Shown: positions 1 through 8,244 of the stretch, one piece after another
Layout of the letters: every line of letters starts with the position of its first letter
How positions within the stretch are numbered: the stretch's first letter is position 1
DNA from: Sandaracinaceae bacterium
Lineage (GTDB): Bacteria > Myxococcota_A > Polyangia > Polyangiales > JADJQN01
Assembly (NCBI GenBank): GCA_016712745.1
Contig: JADJQN010000003.1
Coordinates: forward strand, 558,001 to 622,000
Reading direction: 5' to 3'
Length of the DNA: 64,000 nucleotides
The notes under the pieces: model-generated
Database searches by the model: none
What the model saw: only the letters and a program-made list of their open reading frames with translations
Told to the model about the DNA's origin: nothing
Made by a program: the position numbers and the translations under genes

Positions 1-1048
1 CGATGTTCCCGCCCGCGTAGATGTGCCCGGGCTCGAACGAAGAAGCCGGCTCCGCCTTGGGAGTTCCGTCTGCTAAGACCTCGACGAAGGGATTGGACTC
101 GCTGAAAAAGCGGGGCTTACCCGCGGCGGTAATGATGATGTCGAAGTAGTTCTTCCACGACGGATACTCGTGAAGCGCATCGCCCACCAAGAACGTCATC
201 ATCTTGTCGGTGTAGGCGGCGCGTGAGTTGGTGAGAACGAAAAGTTTTTTGCCAGCGCTTCGAAGTTTGTGCAGCGTGTTTCCAAGGTCGGGATCGCGAC
301 GAAGAAAACGCGGCAAGTCAGCCATCACGACATCGAGAATGCTTCCATCCTGATGCGAAAGGTCGATGCACATGCGCACGTCGCTGAAGAGCTTGTCGTA
401 GTCGACAGCCACGCCCTCTTTCTCGAGCTCGTCCACCACCGCCGCGAACACCGAAACTTCGGACAGAGCGTAAAGCGTATCGACCCAATGAAAGCGCGAC
501 GTGCCCGGACGGATGCGATGCTGATGATAGGCGACGCGTCGCTCTTCGAGCGTGAGCTCTCGCATGCCGTGGTACGCCTTCTTCACGTAACGGTAGCGAT
601 CCATCTTCAGAACATTGCCGAGCTTCTTGTCGATGAGCAGTCCGCGAATGGCAAAGTCAGTGCGATACGGCATCGTGAGCAGGCTCTGCGGATAGCCGCG
701 CTCGACTAGCTTCTTGGTGGTTGCTTCTATGCTCAGCCGATCCATTTCCGGCTGGTTGTAGATCGCGAGTGTGTAGTCCATGTCGAAACCCACAACGTCG
801 ACTTGGTCGAGGCGCAGGTTTCGATTGCAGTAAATGCGGCGCGTGCGCTCGGGCACGAGCACTTGCCCCGCCGGCTCCTCGCCCATGGGAAGCGCGAGTT
901 GCTCGGGAGAAACGGCGAAATCTTCGCCGTTAGGCTCGTGAGCCGGATGCGCATGATCCACGGCGTCTACCGCGGACCTTTGCTGCGCATCCGGTTCCTC
1001 AGCGGGTTTGATCAACCCAGATCCAATCCGCGAGGAACTATCAGTCAC
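1..1048 (-). CDS. HAD-IG family 5'-nucleotidase (partial, C-terminus outside window)
   Basis: The reverse strand reads as a cytosolic purine-type 5'-nucleotidase of the HAD superfamily (HAD-IG family), which dephosphorylates nucleoside monophosphates. Visible family features are an N-terminal IYCNRNLRLDQVDVVGFDMD block carrying the first HAD motif (DMDYT, nucleophile Asp), then DRYRYVKKAYHGMREL, and the second motif region FVLTNSRAAYTDKMM. The reading frame is open to base 1, so the third acidic motif and C-terminus are cut off. The start is uncertain. A GTG at 1048 lies 13 bases after the rpmA stop and would add an acidic, low-complexity N-terminal extension. A GTG at 961 or the ATG at 886 would give a length closer to typical members. 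It probably ends the rplU-rpmA transcript. Confidence 0.82.
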   Translation of the reverse strand, partial: MTDSSSRIGSGLIKPAEEPDAQQRSAVDAVDHAHPAHEPNGEDFAVSPEQLALPMGEEPAGQVLVPERTRRIYCNRNLRLDQVDVVGFDMDYTLAIYNQPEMDRLSIEATTKKLVERGYPQSLLTMPYRTDFAIRGLLIDKKLGNVLKMDRYRYVKKAYHGMRELTLEERRVAYHQHRIRPGTSRFHWVDTLYALSEVSVFAAVVDELEKEGVAVDYDKLFSDVRMCIDLSHQDGSILDVVMADLPRFLRRDPDLGNTLHKLRSAGKKLFVLTNSRAAYTDKMMTFLVGDALHEYPSWKNYFDIIITAAGKPRFFSESNPFVEVLADGTPKAEPASSFEPGHIYAGGNI

Positions 1049-1061
1049 CAGCTTACCGCAA

Positions 1062-1418
1062 TCAGGCGGGAGCTGCTGCTGCCGTCTTGGTTGCCGGCTT
1101 CGTCGAAGCCTTCTTCACTGCGCGAACGCCACGCGTCGGAGCTACCGACGTAAGGCGAGGATCGGTCTTCGTGTAAACGCTGACCTTCTTGCGGTCACGA
1201 CCGAGACGCTCGTAACGAACGACGCCGTCGATGCGCGCGAAGAGAGTGAAGTCGCTACCGCGTCCCACGTTGTTGCCAGCGTGAACGACCGAGCCCACCT
1301 GACGGACCAAGATGTTGCCGGCGGTTACTTCTTCGCCGCCATAGATCTTGATGCCGCGGTATTGCGGGTTCGACGTACGGCCGTTGCGCGAAGCGCCCTG
1401 TCCTTTTTTATGTGCCAT
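1062..1418 (-). CDS. rpmA: 50S ribosomal protein bL27
   Basis: bL27 sits near the peptidyl-transferase centre of the large ribosomal subunit. The protein begins MAHKKGQGASRNGRTS and continues with GIKIYGGEEVTAGNILVRQ, the hallmark N-terminal segment and core of bL27. There is no N-terminal pre-extension. At 118 residues it is longer than the usual 85-95, because of a basic Lys/Ala/Thr/Pro-rich tail from about residue 90. It lies 13 bases downstream of rplU, the conserved bL21-bL27 pair, and is presumably co-transcribed with it from the promoter upstream of rplU. Confidence 0.97.
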   Translation of the reverse strand: MAHKKGQGASRNGRTSNPQYRGIKIYGGEEVTAGNILVRQVGSVVHAGNNVGRGSDFTLFARIDGVVRYERLGRDRKKVSVYTKTDPRLTSVAPTRGVRAVKKASTKPATKTAAAAPA

Positions 1419-1431
1419 GGCTGTTCGCTCC

Positions 1432-1743
1432 TCAGACGCCGACGACTGAAGTGACCTTCAGCTCGGTGAAGGGTTGACGGTGACCGTTCTTGCGGCGGTA
1501 GTTCTTACGGCGGCGGAACTTGAAGACGATGACCTTCTTCGCGCGATCCTGCGCGAGGATCTCGGCGGTCACGACAGCACCTTTGATGTGCGGCGCGCCG
1601 ATGGACACCTTCTCGCCACCGATCATGAGAACTTCGGCGAAGTTGATCTTCGCGCCGACTTCACCTTCGAGCTTTTCAACACGAAGACGATCGCCTTCGC
1701 TGACTCGATACTGTTTTCCGCCCGTCTTGATGACCGCGTACAT
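1432..1743 (-). CDS. rplU: 50S ribosomal protein bL21
   Basis: bL21 is a 23S rRNA-binding protein of the large subunit. The 103-aa product has the family length and start (MYAVIKTGGKQYRVSEGD) and the conserved C-terminal segment KFRRRKNYRRKNGHRQPFTE. The ATG is preceded by a strong SD (GGAAGGA). It is first in the rplU-rpmA-nucleotidase transcript, with a recognisable sigma-70-like promoter about 45-75 bases upstream. Confidence 0.97.
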   Translation of the reverse strand: MYAVIKTGGKQYRVSEGDRLRVEKLEGEVGAKINFAEVLMIGGEKVSIGAPHIKGAVVTAEILAQDRAKKVIVFKFRRRKNYRRKNGHRQPFTELKVTSVVGV

Positions 1744-1788
1744 GACTTATTCCTTCCGAAACCTGTCCCAAACTTCTGAGGGGCAGGA

Positions 1789-1816
1789 AGAATACGGATC
1801 GTGAGTGCTTCGGCAA
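1789..1816 (-). promoter_or_regulatory. Promoter of the rplU-rpmA operon
   Basis: Reading the reverse strand, TTGCCG (1811-1816) is followed after 16 bases by TATTCT (1789-1794). Both match sigma-70-type consensus at 4 or more positions. Transcription would start near 1782, giving a leader of about 40 bases with the rplU SD. Inferred from sequence only. Confidence 0.55.
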
Positions 1817-1872
1817 GTCCCAAAGCGTCGAATTTTCGATCTTTCTTAGCGGGACTTGGTGAGCCGTTCTGC

Positions 1873-1878
1873 TATAGC
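1873..1878 (+). promoter_or_regulatory. -10-like element before the PRRDFG-repeat gene
   Basis: TATAGC lies 9 bases before the ATG at 1888, so transcription from it would begin at or just before the start codon. No convincing -35 box is visible. The spacing matches other genes in this window. Confidence 0.35.
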
Positions 1879-1887
1879 CGGCCCCTC

Positions 1888-3735
1888 ATGTCCAAAATCA
1901 CGCGCGGCAAAGCTAAAACGTCGGATGCAGGGGAAAAACTAGGTCCGATGAAGGTTGTGCGCCAAAAGGCCGCCGACCGAAAGCGGCTGCCCCCCGATCT
2001 GGAGGCCTTCGCGCGCAGCGACGATAAGCGTATTCGCGGACGTAAACCCCCGAAACAACTGGATGATCCCCGCATGGTTTACTTGGTGACCGGTGTGGCC
2101 AATCGCCACGCGCGCCTCGTGTACGACGCCCATCTTGCACGCATCCAGGCGGCTCTGACCGCCTATCGGGAGGACGATCTTCAGGAAACAGGCCTGGCCC
2201 AGCACCTTGCCGTCGCGGTTGGTCTCGGGGTTTGGCGTGGCAAGAGCCTCACCAGCTTCGAAGCATTCGCTGAGGGCGTTCTCGGAATGGGCGAAGAGGA
2301 AGCCAAGCAGCTCGCCGTTGATGGCGGCGCTGACGAAGCGCTTACCCGCCTGCCCGACACGACCGTCGCCGTGTGGATGCGTGTGGAAGCTGCATTGCTC
2401 GAAGAGGGCATCGCTGGCGAAGTCGCAATCAGCGAAGACGGGACGCAGATTCAAGTCGCGCTCGAGCTTGGCAAAGCTCCGGAGGGCTTCACCGCGATCT
2501 CGCGTTTGATCTCGCCGATGGCAGAGCCTGCACAGCCGAAGCCGCTCGCCGAGCGCGGACGTGATCGCGATGACGAGATAAGCGAAGAGCCTGCCTTGAG
2601 TGCAGCCGCTGAGTCGAGCGACGAAGGCGCCGATGCATTCAGCGTTGAATCGAATGACAACTCGGATTCGGATTCGGATTCGGACCCGGATTCGGACTCG
2701 GATTCGGACACGGATTCGGATTCGGACTCGGATTCGGATTCGGACGACGCGCCGAAGAAGTCAGCGTGGACCAAGCGCGATGCGCCGGCGAGTGCGAAGC
2801 GCGCCTTCGGTGGCAAGCTTGATGACAACGCGTGGACACCACCCGCGCGTAAACCCGCACGAGATTTTGGCGATGCGCCGCGTGGACCGCGCCGAGACTT
2901 TGGCGACAAACCCAGCGCGCCACGTCGTGATTTTGGCGACAAACCGCGCGGACCGCGCCGCGATTTCGGGGATAAACCGAGTGGACCGCGTCGCGACTTT
3001 GGCGGCGGGGGCGGAGCGCCACGTCGAGACTTTGGAGACGCGCCGCGCGGACCGCGTCGTGACTTTGGTGACAAGCCGAGCGGACCGCGTCGCGACTTCG
3101 GTGGCGGCGCCAGCGCGCCACGTCGAGACTTCGGAGATGCACCGCGCGGACCGCGTCGTGACTTTGGTGACAAGCCGAGCGGACCGCGTCGCGACTTCGG
3201 TGGCGGCGCCAGCGCGCCGCGTCGAGACTTTGGAGATGCACCGCGCGGACCGCGTCGTGACTTTGGCGGCGACAAGCCAAGTGGACCGCGCCGCGATTTC
3301 GGAGCGGGAGGCGGAGCACCACGCCGTGATTTTGGAGATGCGCCGCGCGGACCGCGTCGTGACTTCGGTGACAAGCCGAGCGGACCCCGTCGCGATTTCG
3401 GCGATGCGCCGCGCGGACCCCGCCGTGACTTCGGCGGCGGCGCTGGCGCTGGCGCTCCTCGCCGTGACTTCGGCGACAAGCCCCGCGGACCGCGCGCCAA
3501 CTTTGGCGATGCACCGCGCGGACCGCGCCGCGACTTTGGCGGTAGCGGCGGGGGTGCTGGAGGAGCCGGGGGGCCGCGTCGTGATTTTGGCGACAAACCC
3601 CGCGGACCTCGTCGCGAAGGCGGGGGTCCGGGCGGCCCGCCCAAGCGCGACTTCCGTGGTGGCAGCGCAGGAGGCGGTGGCGGGGAATCACGCGGGCGCC
3701 CGCCCTTTGGCAAGCCGCGGGGCGGCAAACGATAG
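1888..3735 (+). CDS. Disordered protein with Asp-Ser tract and PRRDFG repeats
   Basis: A 615-aa protein of unrecognised function. Residues 1 to about 220 look folded: a basic leader (MSKITRGKAK), then an alpha-rich region of mixed composition. This is followed by an acidic tract in which Asp and Ser alternate for about 30 residues (coding bases about 2656-2748). The C-terminal half (about 2860-3650) is a low-complexity array with 20 exact copies of PRRDFG separated by DAPRG, DKPSG or GGGASA spacers, ending in a Gly/Arg-rich tail. The Arg/Gly/Phe pattern resembles RGG-type RNA-binding, condensate-forming tails, so an RNA-binding role is plausible but not shown. The start is the ATG at 1888, 10 bases after a TATAGC element. 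An in-frame GTG at 1801 would overlap the rplU promoter and is less likely. A terminator follows the stop. Confidence 0.8.
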   Translation: MSKITRGKAKTSDAGEKLGPMKVVRQKAADRKRLPPDLEAFARSDDKRIRGRKPPKQLDDPRMVYLVTGVANRHARLVYDAHLARIQAALTAYREDDLQETGLAQHLAVAVGLGVWRGKSLTSFEAFAEGVLGMGEEEAKQLAVDGGADEALTRLPDTTVAVWMRVEAALLEEGIAGEVAISEDGTQIQVALELGKAPEGFTAISRLISPMAEPAQPKPLAERGRDRDDEISEEPALSAAAESSDEGADAFSVESNDNSDSDSDSDPDSDSDSDTDSDSDSDSDSDDAPKKSAWTKRDAPASAKRAFGGKLDDNAWTPPARKPARDFGDAPRGPRRDFGDKPSAPRRDFGDKPRGPRRDFGDKPSGPRRDFGGGGGAPRRDFGDAPRGPRRDFGDKPSGPRRDFGGGASAPRRDFGDAPRGPRRDFGDKPSGPRRDFGGGASAPRRDFGDAPRGPRRDFGGDKPSGPRRDFGAGGGAPRRDFGDAPRGPRRDFGDKPSGPRRDFGDAPRGPRRDFGGGAGAGAPRRDFGDKPRGPRANFGDAPRGPRRDFGGSGGGAGGAGGPRRDFGDKPRGPRREGGGPGGPPKRDFRGGSAGGGGGESRGRPPFGKPRGGKR

Positions 3736-3747
3736 CGTTTATCAAGA

Positions 3748-3768
3748 AGCCGGCCCTGCCGGCTTTTT
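3748..3768 (+). terminator. Rho-independent terminator after the PRRDFG-repeat gene
   Basis: AGCCGGC (3748-3754) pairs with GCCGGCT (3758-3764) across a 3-base loop, followed by a run of T to 3768. It sits 12 bases after the stop codon. Confidence 0.85.
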
Positions 3769-3817
3769 GCTTTCTAGCGCCGCAACTCGGATCGGTGATC
3801 CAACGCACGCCCCTGTC

Positions 3818-3845
3818 TTGACTTCTTCTTGAAATCAACTATCAA
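3818..3845 (+). promoter_or_regulatory. Promoter of the di-haem/imelysin/P460/porin operon
   Basis: TTGACT (3818-3823), a 16-base spacer, then TATCAA (3840-3845). The predicted start point is near 3852, almost on the proposed first codon of the downstream lipoprotein at 3854, so the mRNA may be leaderless. Confidence 0.55.
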
Positions 3846-3853
3846 CATTACCA

Positions 3854-5068
3854 ATCCGCAATCGGTGGTGGCTTATCTGTCTTTGCATCGCGGGATGTTC
3901 GCAAGAACCCGCGACGCCTCCCCTCGAGATTATTCGCGAGGACGCGACTGCCATTCCACTGCGCGGGCTCGACGAGGAGGGTCTCGCCCGGTTCAACGTC
4001 GGCGATGTCCTCTTTGAGGAGCTCTTTATCGAGAACACGGGCTTGGGTCCCGTCTACATCCGTCAGCGTTGCTCTTCATGCCATGCGGACGACGCGCGCG
4101 GTCCGGGCATCGTTCTGAAGATGTCGATAGTGGACGACGACGGCTACACGATGGCGCCTGATCAATCCTTGCTCCCGTTCGGACACACGGTTCGACCCGC
4201 ACACACTTCCGCAGCGACGATGGGCACGGATCGGCCCGACGCCATCCCTGGCCTTCTCGTAACGCGTCGCTTCGCACCGGCAGTCTTTGGTCGCGGCTAC
4301 ATCGATGCGGTGCTTGATTCAGAAATCGAGCGAGTTGAAATGGAACAAGCGATGCGCACCGATGGCGTTTCGGGGCACATCAATCGCGTCACCTTTACGT
4401 CGGAGGCGAACCCGGACACACGCTTCCATCAACACGCCCACGGCGCGAGCAACCTCATCGGCCGTTTTGGGTTAAAGGCGCGCATCCCCACGGTGGATGA
4501 CTTTGTTGCGGACGCATATCAGGGCGATATGGGCATTACCTCACCGATGCGCCCGTCGGAGCTCGTGAACGCAGCCGGCGTCACCGAGGATGCAGTGCCC
4601 GGCATCGACATCGATATCGACACAGTCAATGCCGTAGCTGATTACGTTCGCATGCTGGAGATTCCAGTGCGACGCACACTCAACGCGCAGGGCCAGGCCG
4701 CATTCGCGCAAGCCCAGTGCACGAGCTGCCACGTACCGACGATGCATACGCGCGCGAATTATCCTATCGCGCTGCTCGCTGACATCGATGCGCCGATTTA
4801 CACGGACCTCCTCGTGCACGATATGGGCGCAACCCTCGCGGATGGCCTCGATGAAGGCTCGTCGACTTCGCGTGAATGGCGCACGGCTCCCTTGATGGGC
4901 ATGCGCACGCAGCGCAACTACCTGCATGACGGGCGCGTGAGCACGATTCGCGCAGCCATCGAAGCCCACGGCGACGTGGAGTCCGAAGGAAACGCATCAC
5001 TCAATGCGTTTCACACCCTGTCCGCTGAAGACCAAGAAGCACTGATCGAGTTCGTTTCGCAACTTTAG
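3854..5068 (+). CDS. Di-haem c-type oxidoreductase lipoprotein (DHOR/DUF1111-like)
   Basis: A periplasm-facing di-haem protein of the DHOR/DUF1111 'thiol oxidoreductase' family, often found next to imelysin genes. Two haem c motifs are visible: CSSCH (about residues 73-77) and CTSCH (about 289-293). The C-terminal LMGMRTQRNYLHDGR block is typical of the family. The frame extends upstream of the first CxxCH into an N-terminus reading RNRWWLICLCIAGC, a good lipoprotein signal with lipobox Cys at 3896-3898. That frame has no ATG, GTG or TTG between the TGA at 3830 and the TTG at 4043. An ATC at 3854, 8 bases after the -10 box, would give a well-placed signal peptide (404 aa in all). The alternatives are a sequencing error, or a start at TTG 4043 that would lose the signal. 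Function is well supported and the start is not. Imelysin follows 16 bases later. Confidence 0.75.
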   Translation: MRNRWWLICLCIAGCSQEPATPPLEIIREDATAIPLRGLDEEGLARFNVGDVLFEELFIENTGLGPVYIRQRCSSCHADDARGPGIVLKMSIVDDDGYTMAPDQSLLPFGHTVRPAHTSAATMGTDRPDAIPGLLVTRRFAPAVFGRGYIDAVLDSEIERVEMEQAMRTDGVSGHINRVTFTSEANPDTRFHQHAHGASNLIGRFGLKARIPTVDDFVADAYQGDMGITSPMRPSELVNAAGVTEDAVPGIDIDIDTVNAVADYVRMLEIPVRRTLNAQGQAAFAQAQCTSCHVPTMHTRANYPIALLADIDAPIYTDLLVHDMGATLADGLDEGSSTSREWRTAPLMGMRTQRNYLHDGRVSTIRAAIEAHGDVESEGNASLNAFHTLSAEDQEALIEFVSQL

Positions 5069-5084
5069 AAAGAGGTTCTTGCGC

Positions 5085-6125
5085 ATGTCCGCACGTAGAA
5101 TTGGTTTGGTGTTCTGTCTCACGTCGCTCGCAACGTCTGCTTGTTCGAACGACCCGGTCGCAACCGACTACAAGGCGCAAGCTCTTGCTGACGTGAAGGC
5201 GTACATTGATAGCCAGTTGGGCATGATGGAAACTTGCGCAGCGTCGCTGCAGAGCCATGCTCCGGCCGCCGACGCAGATGGTTGGAACCTCACGGATGAC
5301 GCAGCCGCCGTGGCGCTGATGCGCAGCGACTGGGCCTGCCTTCGTAACACCTACGAGCGGGTTGAAGCAGCAATCGCCGTCGTGTTTCCCGACTACGACT
5401 ATTCTCTCGACCAGCGCTACGACGAGTTCGTCGCCTTGATGGCTGACACCAACGCATTCGACGACCAGACGGTCACAGGCGTCCACGCCGTCGAGCGCAT
5501 TCTTTGGGCCGGGGAAGCACCGCAAGCGACTGTGGATTTCGAGGAGACCCTTGAGTTTGGGGCGCCCGCTGCGACGCCCGCGAACATGACCGAGGCGACC
5601 GAGTTCAAGACGCTGCTTTGCGAGCGCATCGTCACCGAAATTCACGAAATGCGTGAGCAGTTCGCACCGCAAGCTCTCGATACCGACGCGGCGTTCCGCG
5701 GCGTGCAGAGCTCGATGCAAGAGCAGGCTGAGAAAGTAAACCTCGCCGCATCGGGCGAAGACGAGTCACGCTACGCGCAGCATACGCTCGGCGATATGCG
5801 CGCGAACCTCGCCGGTGGCCGCGAAATGTACTCCCACTTTCGCGAGTGGTTGCAGTCGAAGGACGGCGGCGACGAACTCGACACCGAAATCATGGCAGGC
5901 TTTGCTCGCCTACAGGCGGCTTACGATGCGCTGAGCGGCGACGCAGTTCCCGCGGTGCCGGCGACATGGAATCCGACCAACCCGTCGGCGCAAGATCTCG
6001 CAACGCCCTACGGTACGCTTCACAGCTTGCTCGAGCACGAAGCCAATGTTGACGAAGAAGGCTCGCTGGCCCATGAAATGGAACACGCGGCCGAGGCACT
6101 CGGTATCCCCCAGCTTCCACAATGA
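5085..6125 (+). CDS. Imelysin-family (M75-like) lipoprotein
   Basis: A 346-aa member of the imelysin/insulin-cleaving M75 family, periplasmic or outer-membrane proteins tied to iron uptake (IrpA/EfeO-like) rather than proven peptidases. The signature GxHxxE is present as GVHAVE at residues 132-137, and DYDYSLDQRYDEFVALM and an ELDTEIMAGFARLQAAYDAL helix fit the family's four-helix halves. The N-terminus MSARRIGLVFCLTSLATSAC is a lipoprotein signal with Cys20 as the likely lipidation site. The ATG at 5085 follows an AGAGGT SD; the TTG two codons earlier is less likely. It lies between a di-haem oxidoreductase and a P460-like cytochrome, as expected for a metal-handling redox locus. Confidence 0.85.
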   Translation: MSARRIGLVFCLTSLATSACSNDPVATDYKAQALADVKAYIDSQLGMMETCAASLQSHAPAADADGWNLTDDAAAVALMRSDWACLRNTYERVEAAIAVVFPDYDYSLDQRYDEFVALMADTNAFDDQTVTGVHAVERILWAGEAPQATVDFEETLEFGAPAATPANMTEATEFKTLLCERIVTEIHEMREQFAPQALDTDAAFRGVQSSMQEQAEKVNLAASGEDESRYAQHTLGDMRANLAGGREMYSHFREWLQSKDGGDELDTEIMAGFARLQAAYDALSGDAVPAVPATWNPTNPSAQDLATPYGTLHSLLEHEANVDEEGSLAHEMEHAAEALGIPQLPQ

Positions 6126-6134
6126 GTTGAACTA

Positions 6135-6683
6135 ATGCGTCTCACCTTCTTCATGGCGGTAGTAGTTGCGGTCAGCCTCACGGGTTGTCTCGACGACACG
6201 TTGCCGCCTGGCGAAGGCGAGAACACCGAGATTCAGTTCATTCCGAACGCCAGCGACTTTCAAGACTTTCAAGGTTGGCCGGTTGCCGTGCATCGCACCG
6301 ATCGCAGCGGTCGCCCGATCAGTTTGTACATGAGTCGCTCCGTGCCTGCGGAAGGTTATGAATTCGCCAAAGGCACGTTGATCGTGAAGACCGTCGAGAT
6401 TGGCAGCGGCATCGATGATTGGGAGGTCCATGCCATGGTGAAGCGCGGCGGCGCGTACGGCGCCATGGGCGCACCAGGATGGGAGTTTTTGAACTTGCAC
6501 GCGCTCTCGACTGGCGCGGTTGTAATTTTGGACCGTGGCGATGGCACTGGCCTTGGTCACTACAGCGATCCAACCGAGATCCCCGGCGCCATGACGGACG
6601 CCGTTTGCTTGGATTGTCACGGGGATGCTGGGGACAACGACTACGTGATGGCCCCCGAATTCCGTATCGGAACGGTCCCGTGA
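6135..6683 (+). CDS. Cytochrome P460-like mono-haem lipoprotein
   Basis: A 182-aa lipoprotein (MRLTFFMAVVVAVSLTGC, lipobox LTGC) with one haem c motif, CLDCH, near the C-terminus, followed by GDAGDNDYVMAPEF. The central part (FAKGTLIVKTVEI, VHAMVKRGGAYG, GWEFLNLHAL) matches the cytochrome P460 fold, whose members oxidise hydroxylamine or bind NO. The family assignment is from motif pattern and the substrate is unknown. It starts 10 bases after the imelysin stop, and its last bases overlap the porin start by 4 (GTGA), so the three are likely co-translated. Confidence 0.72.
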   Translation: MRLTFFMAVVVAVSLTGCLDDTLPPGEGENTEIQFIPNASDFQDFQGWPVAVHRTDRSGRPISLYMSRSVPAEGYEFAKGTLIVKTVEIGSGIDDWEVHAMVKRGGAYGAMGAPGWEFLNLHALSTGAVVILDRGDGTGLGHYSDPTEIPGAMTDAVCLDCHGDAGDNDYVMAPEFRIGTVP

Positions 6684-8191
6684 AATACCTCGCTAGTTTG
6701 TTTGGGGCGCTCTTGTGCGTCGCTCATGGGCACACGCACGCACAGGATGTTGATGGCGGGGCCGTGCAGGGCGGCGCCGCAGTGCTTGACGGCGGCGCCG
6801 TTGTCGAGGGCGAGTTGCCAGCTAGCGAAAGCGAAACCTTTGTTGCCGCGCCAAGCGACGAAGCCGCGCCAAACGACGAAGCCGCGCCAAGCGAACTCGT
6901 GGTAACGCCGGCGCCGGGCGATTCCGGACCCATGATCGAGGTCGCGGTAGAGGACGCAGGCCCCAGCGTTGATACGGATGTGGCGCCTACGGAAAACGCT
7001 CCCGCGGCCCCGGGCCTTGGAGTGAGCGACGAAGAGTTGGTGCGCGGTCTGCGCGACTACCGCATGGCCGGTGGCAACACAGTGATTGGCGGCTACGGCG
7101 AGTTCAATCTCAATTTTTTGCGCACAGGCTCGGACAATGACTTCATCGGACGAGCCTCAGTTCGCCGCCTCGTTCTTTTTCTCGCTCACAACTTCAACGA
7201 AAAGTTTCGCGCCTATGCTGAGCTCGAATGGGAGAACGCGATCGCGTGTCGCGCATGCGTTGGCTCCGTCGAAATCGAGCAGGCCTTCGTTGATTGGCGC
7301 GTTCTCGGCGACGACTTCGGACTCCGCGCGGGCCTGATTCTTGTCCCGATGGGCATCATCAACCAATGGCACGAGCCGCCTGTCTTCCATGGCGTGAACC
7401 GCCCTGATCTAGACACGATTGTCATTCCGACGACGTGGCGCGAGCTTGGAATTGGCGCATTCGGAAGCCACGGCATGATGCGATACGAGCTCTACGCGAT
7501 GACCGCGCTCGACCCATCGCAGTTTTCAGCAGGCGGCCTCGCGAATGGTCGAGGGCAAGGGTCCTTTCAGCGCGCCAACGCGATGGCGGTCACTGGGCGA
7601 TTCGAGCTCGAGCCGTGGCTCGGCACAGTCTTCGGAGCATCGATCTACGCAAGCGATGCGGGCGGCAATCTCGATTCGGTCAATGCACTCAATCAGCCAA
7701 CGACGGTGCACGTCCCGGTCTACGGTTGGTCGCTCGATGCACGCATGCGCAAGTGGGGCTTTGAAGCACGCGCGATCTTCGCGCAGTTCTTTTCGCCGGA
7801 AGCCGCGGCATTGATGCGTGCGCAGCGCGACGCGGATGGCGTCGTCGCTCCCTTCTTCCCCGACACGACAGTTTCCGCCAACCTCACGAGCGGGCCCTTG
7901 GCGTCGCGCATCCAGGGCGGCTATCTCGAGCTCGCATACAACGTCCTGCGCTTTGCCTCCGGCACGGAGCAGCAGCTACTTCCCTTCGTGCGCCTCGAAT
8001 ATCTGGACACACAAGCCGCTGTGCCCTCGGGCTTTGATCGCAACGGTCGACTGCAGGTGAGCATGCTCACCGCGGGCCTCAGCTATCGCCCTATCCAGCA
8101 GATCGTTCTGAAGGCCGATATCCAACTTCGCGACCGGCAGTTTGGTCTCGATGAGTTCGGAATAAACGCAGGCCTCGGTTACATGTTCTGA
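6680..8191 (+). CDS. Outer-membrane porin, OprO/OprP-like, with acidic N-terminal linker
   Basis: A 503-aa protein with a cleavable signal peptide (MKYLASLFGALLCVAHGHTHA), a linker of about 90 residues rich in Ala, Asp, Glu and Pro with short repeats (EAAPNDEAAPSE), then a beta-barrel domain. Barrel hallmarks include VIGGYGEFNLNFLR, alternating aromatic strands, the FGLRAGLILVPMGIINQWHEP block typical of phosphate-selective-porin-like proteins, and the C-terminal aromatic residue in GLGYMF. The GTG start at 6680 overlaps the upstream stop, and the same frame runs further upstream without a better start. As last gene of the operon it may provide the outer-membrane path for the ion handled by the imelysin and haem proteins. 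That link is inference. Confidence 0.78.
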   Translation: MKYLASLFGALLCVAHGHTHAQDVDGGAVQGGAAVLDGGAVVEGELPASESETFVAAPSDEAAPNDEAAPSELVVTPAPGDSGPMIEVAVEDAGPSVDTDVAPTENAPAAPGLGVSDEELVRGLRDYRMAGGNTVIGGYGEFNLNFLRTGSDNDFIGRASVRRLVLFLAHNFNEKFRAYAELEWENAIACRACVGSVEIEQAFVDWRVLGDDFGLRAGLILVPMGIINQWHEPPVFHGVNRPDLDTIVIPTTWRELGIGAFGSHGMMRYELYAMTALDPSQFSAGGLANGRGQGSFQRANAMAVTGRFELEPWLGTVFGASIYASDAGGNLDSVNALNQPTTVHVPVYGWSLDARMRKWGFEARAIFAQFFSPEAAALMRAQRDADGVVAPFFPDTTVSANLTSGPLASRIQGGYLELAYNVLRFASGTEQQLLPFVRLEYLDTQAAVPSGFDRNGRLQVSMLTAGLSYRPIQQIVLKADIQLRDRQFGLDEFGINAGLGYMF

Positions 8192-8244
8192 TCACAGGCG
8201 GGTGGCGCAGCAACGTTGTCCAAAACGTCGCAGGTCACGTCGAG

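Noticed and set aside
2860..3620. Regular short repeats resembling a CRISPR array
   Set aside because: The repeats lie in frame inside one gene, vary at third codon positions, and have no unique spacers or cas genes.
2451..3838. Long minus-strand and alternate-frame open frames (up to 425 codons) across the repeat gene
   Set aside because: They mirror the PRRDFG and Asp-Ser repeats in other frames; GC-rich periodic DNA keeps all frames open. No SD, signal or family match.
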